Shown here: in pieces, positions 55,260 to 64,000 of the stretch
How positions within the stretch are numbered: position 1 is the stretch's first letter
Layout of the letters: each line of letters starts with the position of its first letter
From: Turritopsis dohrnii
Taxonomy: Eukaryota > Cnidaria > Hydrozoa > Anthoathecata > Oceaniidae
DNA length: 64,000 nt
Direction of reading: 5' to 3'
Assembly: GCA_027922465.2 (NCBI GenBank)
Contig: BQMF02000136.1
Location: 248,001 to 312,000 of the forward strand
Notes under the pieces: generated by a model
Database searches by the model: none
What the model saw: the letters and a program-made list of their open reading frames with translations, nothing else
Told to the model about the DNA's origin: nothing
Made by a program: the position numbers and the translations under genes

Positions 55260-56450
55260 TGAAATGAGTAAATGTTCGGCAATCACATAGATTGTCTCAA
55301 TTACATTCCAGACAATCGTCTTTGGAATCTTGCCGATCGTTGATCCCCCATTATTTGAAGCACTGCTTCAACAGGAGTGTTGATGGTTGGAGTTGTAGTA
55401 ATCTTGGTAGGAGGAGTGTTGTCGTCAGGATCTGGGTATGCTGTTTCGGCTGAAGGAGACGACAGGATAACTGGTGGATCTTCAGCAGCTACTCTAGTGG
55501 GATGGAGGATGGTATGAAGTGGTGTTGGGTCATGTATCGGTTAGAATTTGCGTAAAAACTTTCTATGAAGTAGTGTCACCCTTCTGGAGCCATCTACTCT
55601 GACTACATACTGGTCGTTTTATCGAACCTCAATCACCTGGCCAGTTCAATCCCATTAGGTGTGGTGGTTACCAGTCTGGTTCTGGATTCCGACATGGTCT
55701 CCCACTGACAGTGGTGGAAGCTTTTGAGTGTGCTCTGACCAACGTTAAGTGTATGTGCGTTGTTTAAGTGCTCGCTCTCTTTTGTCAACCGATCCAGGTG
55801 GGGTAGCGATCAGGTAGAATTGGAAGTAAAGTTGCACATTGCAGGAGAGAGCTTTGTAGAAGTGATTGGACATGATCAGTTATTTTATGGTTTTGACTGC
55901 AATTTCCGCCTGACAATTTGGGTGGGGAAATACGACTGATGATAGACAATGGTGTACTCCCGATTTCTTGAGAAAGGAGGTGATGGCAGATACAGTGAAT
56001 TCAGGTCCTCACATTGAGAACGGGTTTCTTTGATGTCTTTGGTAATTCCTGGTCAAAATATAGATGACTCTTGTACCTTGGTGTGCTGAATGAAGGATCT
56101 GGAGTAAATGTTGACAGAGAGACTGTGGTATGAGGATTCGGTGTTTGTGGCAGTGGCAGAAGTAAGTTCAAATGATGCTATATCATCCTTCACTAGTGGG
56201 GTCTCTGGATCGGTTGGGCCTGAGGGGTAACGAGAAACTGTATCAGCTGCTTTCTGTGTGACACCAAGAATATGCACCATAATAAACAGTGTTTTCTCTT
56301 TGAGGTTCTGTTATTTGGTATGTTGTTCAGGGAGCGATCATTAAATACATTCAGGAGGGGTTTATGGTTAACTGCGATGGTGAGATCTTTACATCCAAGG
56401 ATCAAAAATCAGACCATCTGCAACTGCCAGCACAGATGTTAAGCCATTCC
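55260..56450 (-). pseudogene. Third Ty3/gypsy fragment: RNase H, integrase remnants
   Basis: 56405-56193 encodes LGCKDLTIAVNHKPLLNVFN and NDRSLNNIPNNR (RNase H). 56280-56053 encodes VTQKAADTVSRYPSGPTDPE (RNase H end). Below 56010, short frames read GPEFTVSAITSFLKKSGVHH and FPHPNCQAEIAVKTIK (integrase core, including the E). Then comes LPPLSVGDHVGIQNQTG and a C-terminal tail to about 55260. Many stops and frameshifts interrupt it. The sequence type differs from both other Ty3 elements here, so it is a third lineage. Confidence 0.75.
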
Positions 56451-57258
56451 ACTGCTTGAAAGAAGCTATCTGAGATATTGTCGGGCCATAACTATTGTCT
56501 ATGCATTTGTTTTTGCTAGGTATGTATGAGATTCTCGTCAAATCTATGCGAATAGCCTTACCAAAGGCCAGACATAAATTCTTTGTGGCGGTGCACTCTC
56601 ACCATGCCCTGATTTTCTACAAAAGGAGCATGTCTTTGCAGGTGTTGTGGATTTCGGATTTTGCTGTTCATCCCTTTCTTGTTTCATTTCATACAGTGCT
56701 ACCCTTGCAACCATCATATTCTCTTCTGGTACTGCGAGGGCTTGGATGACTAAGTACGTGCTTTTCGGTCTTGTTTATAAGGATGCCTCCAGCATTGGGG
56801 GTAAGGTCCTTATGGAGATTATCGTCACAACACTCTAGTAATTACCCTGAATTACCCTAGATTTACCCTGTCACCGCCTATGATTTTGGTTGCTTCCATA
56901 TAGTCTTGTCAGTGCGTTAAGAAGTAAGACCATTCCTCGCATCTTCAGTTGCACAGGTGCATGCAGGATATGGGCAGATGATAACTGACATTTTACAAAG
57001 ATTGCAGAGCTCAAGCAAAAGCAACACACAAAACAACACTAACCACAGCAGGATGAAAGAAGACACAGAGTTAAAACATTGATAAGAATAAAACTCTATT
57101 TCTTGTATTAATGGCAAAACCAAGAATGTTAGTTATTCTAAACGAAACAATCATAAAAAATGCATTATGTATATATGCATGATTTGTAGGAATGAGTCTA
57201 CTTACAACAATAATAACTTATCCTAAAACTGTTTTTCCTATAATAGCATTGAAAAAAT

Positions 57259-60200
57259 ATGAGTACCAAGCGACCAGAACATCAAGCCCCACCAGAAGTG
57301 GTAAGTCTGTACATTTATGTCTTTATACAGGATTTCTTAAAAAAATGATTGGCTCTCTCATCAAGACTCCCTCTTAGGAAACTGTTGGCTCCATTGATTT
57401 TTTTTATCAAAATCTTGATTGAAAATTTAGTTTTACAACGAAGATGAAGCAAGAAAATACACTTCAAAGTAAGTCAATTGTTCCTAATGTCCGATCTTTT
57501 GCTATCCATTTTATTAGTGTTATTATGTTCACTCATATCATTTAATAATGTCTGGATGGTTTTGAATCAAGAAAATGTGTATGAAGTACAGAAGAAAATA
57601 TATCTCAGGATTATTTACGTTTCATTTTAATTTCAAGAGAAAAATTCACATTTTATTTTACAGAATGATTATAATGTATGACAAGCAGATATTTTCATTG
57701 AAACTTTTTTCAAAAGAAATATGGTATGGAAATACAAAAAGTTTACGCATTCTTTGTAGGCAATACTTACCAAGATGATAAAGTGGAATAATAAAACCTG
57801 AAAAAAGAAACAAAAAGAAAACAAATGTGTTTGTTTTTCTCCATCATTTTGTTTAGTTAGTTCAAATCATTTCTGGAAAACACCTGGGTGGTTAAATAAA
57901 AAAAGTAACAAACTTTGCAGATACTGTTGTAATTTAAAGAAAACATTAGGTTAATAATAATTAATAGTTCTTAATCTGAGAAATGTTTATCAAAGCATAT
58001 GCATTTCCAAAACAAACCTTTCTTTTACTTTCGACATTATTGGGAATGATTTTCGTTGACTTTTACTATTACACTTGCGATTACAAGCTAGGTGCATGTG
58101 TGACTATGATATGTAGAGATGTGCGCATGTGATTGTGGGCCTCTTACAACCAGGCCTGCCCTGACGTGTCAGGATTTCAATTGACTTGGTAATGACCAAA
58201 TGTTTCTCAAATCATTCGAATAATGATTAATAACCATCGTGGGAGGACTGTGCTTGTCATTGATAATCAACCTTACATGCAAATATTTATTTCTGTGATC
58301 TTTTACAATCTGTTTTTGTCGAGATCCTTTTATGCTTGCATTAAAGATTGATAACTCTTTTTTACCATGTTCCCGAACAAAAGAAACCATTTCAAAACAG
58401 CTTATATTCACTTATATTGAACTTTCTTGTAGCAATTATGGATGGTGTAATTTTGCAAAGGAACAAGTTTCTTCAAAAAAAACATTTTTTAACGAAAATT
58501 ATTTTGCCCTGATTTTCAAGTTTGTGATGTGATTGTGTTGTTATGAATCTATCCTAAAGGCTAACATGATAGAGACAGGCGTTTACGTTGAAGTGAATTT
58601 TACTTTAAAAACACTGATAAATAATGAAATTCCTTGAAAATATGTTTTAAAAACATTGCACACAATGTCCTTCTGTTTGCATGAGTAAATTGTCGCAAAT
58701 GCACTGTTTTTTTCCTGAAACAAACTGTTTTCTGAACTTGCTTTGTTTACAGTACTCGTATGATGGAGATACAGAATCAGATGACAGAACGAGCTTTAGA
58801 ACTGCTCGCCTTTTCAGATGACCAAAGTTTTTACCTACTTGATATCGGGTTAGTTGTGGAGACTGGATGAATTCATAAGTTTTCTTTTAAATTTATTTCC
58901 TCTGTCTGCTTTCTTGTCAACACATTAAAAATATTGTGTTTGAGTGTTTTTATGTATTATTGTCAATTGTTCAAAGCATCATAATTGTTTATAATACCTT
59001 AAGGGAAGAAATTTTAATGGGAATTTAATTTCGCGATTGATCAAAATAACTTTTTTTGCAGAATTTAATTTCGGGGATGAAAAAATTATTAATTTTCGCA
59101 AGAATTTAATTTGGCGGATGGTAAAATTTATTAATTATTTTGTGGGAATTTAATGCTTGTTTTATGCTATTGAGCGTATGTATTATTTAAAATATATATT
59201 AGTAAAAACCTTAAGGAAACCAACCATTACTCTCCTAGTGTACTATTTTAAAGAGGTTAAACATATACCCAATACCTAAAATCAACGATTTCATGAATTT
59301 AATTTCGTGGGCATCCAAATTTTACGGGAACTTAATCTGTGAAATTTTCTTCCCGCGAAGATTTCTTCCCTTAAGGATTCAATAATGATAGATGTTAATA
59401 CTTTTTTAGTTGTGGATCAGGCTTAAGTGGAGAGGTACTCTCGCAACATGGACACTATTGGGTTGGATTTGATATAAGTACCTCAATGTTAGGTAGATAT
59501 TTTAACTCGCATTAATACTTCTGACATAAACTGATTGATCTGATTATCTATTTAAAAAATCATTTGAATGCAAGAAAATTACAAAGAAATGAAAAACAAA
59601 GAAAAAAAGTGAAATTGACTTACTTCCAGCATGATAATAAGTTTTTTGTAAGAACATAAACATTGTATTGTGATTAAGGATACAGTATACGTTCCATACA
59701 TCAAAAAAAACAAAAATATTTTCAGCCATCTATCAAAAAAAGTCTGAACTTTTCAGTGGTAAAGTTGGTTTTATGATTTTTTTACAAGAAAGTGGTTTAT
59801 TTCCAAATAAAAGTTTTTCTCAATCATCAATTGCGTTATTCTCTGATTGGTGTTTCACACATTTTTCTGTAGACATTGGTTATTTATTTTTGTCAAGGTG
59901 TTAATCTTCATTATGATCATGTTGAAGATGTGATCGTTTGCAAAACTTTTTATCAAAGAAATGTTTTTCAGTGTTCGTTTTTTTATCAAAGTTCCTGCTA
60001 CCTTTTCAGGCATGTTTCCAAGCACTTTTAGCTACTTTTTGGGGAAGATTGAGTTTAAAAATAGTTTGCAGATGGTCTGGGGGCCCCTAGTGGGTCCAGG
60101 GCAGAACCTGGTGGGGGCACAGGGCGATGTCCCCAGAAGTTCCGCAATTCCAGCGTTTTCCATGATCTCAAACAGCTTTAAAATTCTTTGCGATATCAAC

Positions 60201-63118
60201 GTATAATTGGGTATAATTACTTTGGTTTTATTCTGTAGAACTCCTGCTGAGAAGCATATTCAAATGTAGTTTACCAACAGCATGATTTGTCCACAAACAG
60301 GCGTGATATTTTTAAGAAAAAAGTATCTCTGCGAGATTTGGAGATTCAATATTGAATGATCAACTCTAGAATCTTCTTACGAGAAAAAAGGAGAAAGAAG
60401 ACAGAAAGGCAACAAACGATCCTCAACCAGAAGACCCCGCAGTGCTCTAGAGTGGCGAGACTGGCTGAGAATCTTGTCAGGCCTAATGCTGTACAAATGA
60501 ATCCAGAACAATGGATAGAACAGACTTTTCTCATATTTTTGCAGAACACAGAAGTACAGAAATAAGATTGATAATGTTTTCTAAATCTTTTAAATTGATT
60601 GGATTGAGTTTTGAAGCTCAATTAAGGATTGAGTTTTTACTATCACATAATGTCAAAAGAAAACTGCTTGGAAATATACCTGATTTTGGAGCTATTTTAC
60701 AAAACTGAAAAGTTCTGCCAAAGAGACTACCTCTATGTTCAAGCATATAGATTTTTCTTAAAGTGTTTTTTTTTTCAAAAAGAAAACCATTCCCAAATTA
60801 TTAGTAAGTAAAGTTAAAGTTTGGATGGAAAAAATTCGCTTTTTGAGAAAAATGAAATAACTTGGAAGTGAGGCTTTTACAGAAAATAAAATAAAAAACT
60901 TTTTTACTCACATCTTGTGATGAGTGGAAGGAGCACTGGAAGTGGAGTAGTTTTGTAAAAGAAGTCGTTTTTGTGAAGACAGGGTGTAAATTTTCCAAGC
61001 CTTAAATTTTTACTAGTACAAAAGTTTCTTATATCATTCGATAGCTTATAAAAATGCTTTCCAATGAAATATAATGTAGCAAACATTTATTTATTGTTGG
61101 CAAAAGTTAAGATTTTAAAAGCAGAAAGTAATTGTGTATTTTCATTTTGTTCAATTTCTTCAACCTCCAGGTTTTTGTTTTTGATTTTCAGTAAAGATAC
61201 CAGTGTAGAGAAAATTGTTTCTAGTCACCATGCGTGATGACATCATGTTTGAAGAATAAATTCAATAGTTAAGTCAAAGTACTGAAGGAAAGAAATTGTT
61301 AAAAAGTTGTTAGATAAAAAAATCAAGAAGAAGTGAATGCAATTTTGAAAAACATAATTATGAGAAGTTCAACTTGTTGTCTTCTTTTTTGTTTGTTAGA
61401 TATTGCAATTGAACGTGAGGTTGAAGGAGATTTAATTGAACTGGATGCTGGGTTAGGGGTTCCATTTCGACCAGGAACATTTGATGGCTGCATCAGGTAA
61501 TAACAAAAATTTTGTTTCTCTTGTCACTGTCTTCAAGAAAATCCCTCAAAAAGTTGAGGTTGACGTTTTTTTATTCCTTCAGCATATCAGCACTTCAGTG
61601 GCTTTGCAATGCCGATAAGAAATGGCATAATCCAGTGAAACGACTTCACCGATTCTTCTCCACACTTTATACAGCTCTAGTAAGTTTTGTTGATAGCAGT
61701 CATTTGTTAACATGCAGAAAATGAAACTCTTAAAATACAGATTATTATTTTCTTTAATAGGTCCGAGGTGGCAAAGCCGTATTGCAGTTTTATCCAGAAA
61801 GTCCTTCACAAGTAATTACTTACGATTTATGATGATAAATTTTACAAGACCATTTGTTCTTATCACTTGTAAACAAGCAGTTTTATAACCAAACAGATCT
61901 AATCTCTTCTTAATTTCCTTCAAGGTGGAATTGATTACAGCTCAAGCTATGAGAGCAGGCTTCACTGGTGGTGTTGTAGTTGATTATCCAAATAGTAGCC
62001 GAGCCAAAAAGTATGACTTCTTATTTGTTTTAGCCACCATGTTTTTACCAAAAGTGCCTCTAAATATTAGAAAGGTATGCAACATCTTAAATACGCTCGA
62101 AGTCAAATAATATCTGTTATGTGTGCAAAACATCACAGCTGCTTAAAGCATAAATAAATTTGAAAAATGTCAATTTTAGTTGTTTTTTGATTTTCTTGAA
62201 CATAAGTAACCTTGTGAACTTAGTTGGTTTGGATAGAAGTTAAAATACTACCATGACTTGATGAGGAATGATAATTGAACAAGTGTCATCATTTTTGTTT
62301 TCTAGAATGTTTTTATGTCTATTTGCTGGGGTAAACACACAACCATTACCAAAGGTCAGTTTTCCTCAGTTTATAAAATCATTGACGTATTCACTTTATG
62401 GCTCAGGGTTGCAGAGTGAGTGTGTGTAATTACCTATTTGCCAGCAAAAGAAAAAAATGTGTGCACACCAGAATTTTCATTCAATGTAAACGGGTTAAAA
62501 AGAATACACATGTACACTGAACAGAAAAATGGAAAAAAGAACATCTTTCTCACGAATTCCCTAAAATTTTTATTTGTTCTTGAAAAGCTGAAACAATGAG
62601 TAAAAAAGCACATGTTTTGATAATCCTGTTTTCTTTTACAGAACCTTATATTCCAAAATGTTCTTGCTATGAGATGGAAAGGTTTTCCTTCGAAACAAAT
62701 GAAGATGAACAGTATCTTTAATAATAATAATCATATTTTCTAGGGCTTAGGAACTGAAGAAACTCTGAATAGCGTTAGTTTTACAAATTCCAGGTATGCA
62801 GTCAATATCATTAGTTGATGAATTCCTGGTACATGACCTTACTTCATCAGCAATGAGACCTCAAGGCGTATTGTAAATGTTTTAGAGAGCGCAATAATAA
62901 CCGCAATTTTAGAGGAAAACCATTTAAAAAAAGTAAAGAGTGGATTCAAATGAAGAAAGAACGTAAAAGAAAGCAAGGAAAAGAGTAGGCCAAACATTAA
63001 ATTCTATCAGACCATAATTTTGGGGAATTGTAATTTTTAATTGGATTGAGTTCTTTTTAATTCCAGTGTTCGAGCTGATTCAAAATATTCTGGTCGAAAG
63101 AGGAAAGCACATTTTTAA
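57259..63118 (+). CDS. BUD23: BUD23, 18S rRNA (guanine-N7) methyltransferase, 12 exons, 279 aa
   Basis: Exons: 57259-57300, 57431-57468, 58753-58848, 59410-59492, 61400-61496, 61583-61679, 61761-61811, 61925-62010, 62306-62354, 62744-62793, 62886-62984 and 63067-63118. All have GT-AG borders and matching phases, giving an 840 nt CDS with its stop. The product is the SAM-dependent methyltransferase that, with TRMT112, methylates a guanine of 18S rRNA during small-subunit assembly in the nucleus. Landmarks: [18 protein letters not shown]-terminus, FYLLDIGCGSGLSG (SAM motif I, residues about 54-67), [34 protein letters not shown], and the basic C-terminus [16 protein letters not shown]. Length is close to the human protein (281 aa). 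The ATG at 57259 begins the conserved RPEH N-terminus. Introns contain a small TIR element and a GC-rich repeat. Confidence 0.95.
58151..58158. repeat. Solitary CAGGCCTG terminus of a hAT-like element
   Basis: The preceding sequence, gtgggcctcttacaac, then CAGGCCTG, is the inverse of the CAGGCCTGGTCGTAAGA terminus at 34315, with one change. The preceding 60 bp contain gcgcatgtgattgtg, like the subterminal words of that family. The partner terminus is not evident. It lies in intron 2 of BUD23. Confidence 0.45.
58997..59376. mobile_element. Small GGGAAGAAATTT TIR element in a BUD23 intron
   Basis: Begins CCTTAAGGGAAGAAATTTTA and ends AGATTTCTTCCCTTAAGG. The interior has repeated gggaatttaatttcg-like words in both orientations. 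It shares termini with the larger element at 11130-11920. It lies between BUD23 exons 3 and 4. Confidence 0.65.
60065..60150. repeat. GC-rich patch, probable repeat fragment
   Basis: ctgggggcccctagtgggtc and gtgggggcacagggcgatgt stand out as GC-rich DNA in the AT-rich fourth BUD23 intron. It looks like a dispersed repeat fragment, but no second copy is in the window. Confidence 0.3.
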
Positions 63119-63517
63119 GATCATGATTCCAGATCAAAAGATGCAAAACATAGAATGGATTCAACATTCCTATTGTGATTCCTGAGTACTGAGTAGTGCT
63201 CACATGTGGAAGAGAGCAGCAGATTCTCCATTGGTGTTTTTCGCCAAAGCAAATCATGAACATTATATCACAATTGAATGAAAAAAGTTGACATTTAAAA
63301 ATGAAATCTAGCAGATATCATTTTAACCTTGACTATATTCAGATATCTATTTTTCACTTTAAAATTATGCAGAGTGATTTTATGCAAAGGTTTTTTATGT
63401 TTCACATTATTATGAAGAATTTATGCATTGAATTAAGACAAAGACTTCATACCTAATATTTGGGACAAGTAATGGCGCTAAATTCTCGATTCTTGATGAA
63501 TCCTTGAATAGTTTCAG

Positions 63518-63787
63518 AATGGTAATTCTCTCTCCATCCTTTTTGAGAAAGTTAGAAAGGACTATCCATGTCCTGCAGAGAGGTTAATTTCAAGTGATTA
63601 TCAAGTGCTAACAGAAATTCGGCTTAACCAACATTTATTTTGGAAATGTCCTGAAAATTTGCAGCCGAGCAGAAATGTGATTTTATATGACTTTGAACTC
63701 TTGGCATCTCAAGATTTTGAAGGTCTAAGAATCAGTGAACATAATATCAAACTGCCAGAGTATATTATTTACTTATTTTTGGATTAA
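63518..63787 (+). other. Candidate terminal exon of an unidentified gene
   Basis: A tagtttcag acceptor is followed by 89 open codons (NGNSLSILFEKVRKDYPCPA, then LISSDYQVLTEIRLNQHLFW) and a TAA. The amino acid composition looks like real protein. It starts 400 bp after the BUD23 stop on the same strand. I do not recognise the family and find no upstream exon in this window. It may be a 3' UTR reading frame or part of a transposon. Confidence 0.3.
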
Positions 63788-64000
63788 ATATTCGTTATGA
63801 ACAAAATTAGACTTATACTTTATGCTTGTGTTTAACAGGAATACAGTTATAGGTTGTTTCATTTTTCCAATGTTTTCGTGACATTAAAAATCTTGGGCTT
63901 TCTGACAAGTAACAAACGTTGCTGTTTTTTTCTTGTGTAAAATCTTTTCACATGATCAGACAATTTTACATCAATAAAACATTCTTTCATAACAGCCATG

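Overview
This window is eukaryotic nuclear DNA from an invertebrate animal. Two spliced host genes with consistent GT-AG junctions, an intronless class C receptor and a dense mix of animal-type retroelements (CR1/L2/jockey-like LINEs, Penelope-like elements, Ty3/gypsy) all point that way. The AT-rich base composition and the types of Penelope-like and Ty3 elements would fit a cnidarian, a sponge or another marine invertebrate. The species cannot be fixed from the sequence.

Host genes. (1) Minus strand, 18273 down past position 1: a gene assembled here from 16 exons. Its first part is a pfkB/ribokinase-family sugar or nucleoside kinase. Its C-terminal part is a SIS domain of the bacterial/plant arabinose-5-phosphate isomerase (KdsD/KpsF) type. 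All exon junctions keep phase except one place where an exon is missing from my model. (2) Minus strand, 14948-17272: an intronless class C GPCR (metabotropic-glutamate-like) lying wholly inside a 9.9 kb intron of gene 1. (3) Plus strand, 57259-63118: a complete 12-exon BUD23, the 18S rRNA N7-guanine methyltransferase, 279 residues.

Layout. 1-18.3 kb is the kinase-isomerase gene. Its introns hold a pogo relic, two copies of a palindrome-rich TIR element, a Mutator-like foldback element inserted in one of those copies, a GGCGGGAA-type TIR element, a Penelope-like GIY-YIG fragment, two head-to-tail Helitrons and the nested receptor. 18.3-32 kb is a transposon graveyard: hAT-like repeats, Helitron relics, a split LINE, a hAT transposase fragment, and Penelope and LINE fragments in opposite orientation. 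30.6-36.6 kb holds another Helitron pair and a nearly full-length LINE interrupted by a hAT5-like element. 36.6-42.5 kb is gene-poor, with tandem and dispersed repeats. 42.5-47.2 kb is a full-length but broken Ty3/gypsy element with 169 bp LTRs. 47.6-56.5 kb holds a decayed minus-strand LINE and two more Ty3/gypsy remnants. 57-64 kb is BUD23 plus an unidentified candidate terminal exon.

The most interesting candidate is the kinase-SIS fusion. One polypeptide could phosphorylate a pentose or similar substrate and interconvert a pentose 5-phosphate. Arabinose-5-phosphate isomerase activity is classically tied to bacterial and plant KDO synthesis.
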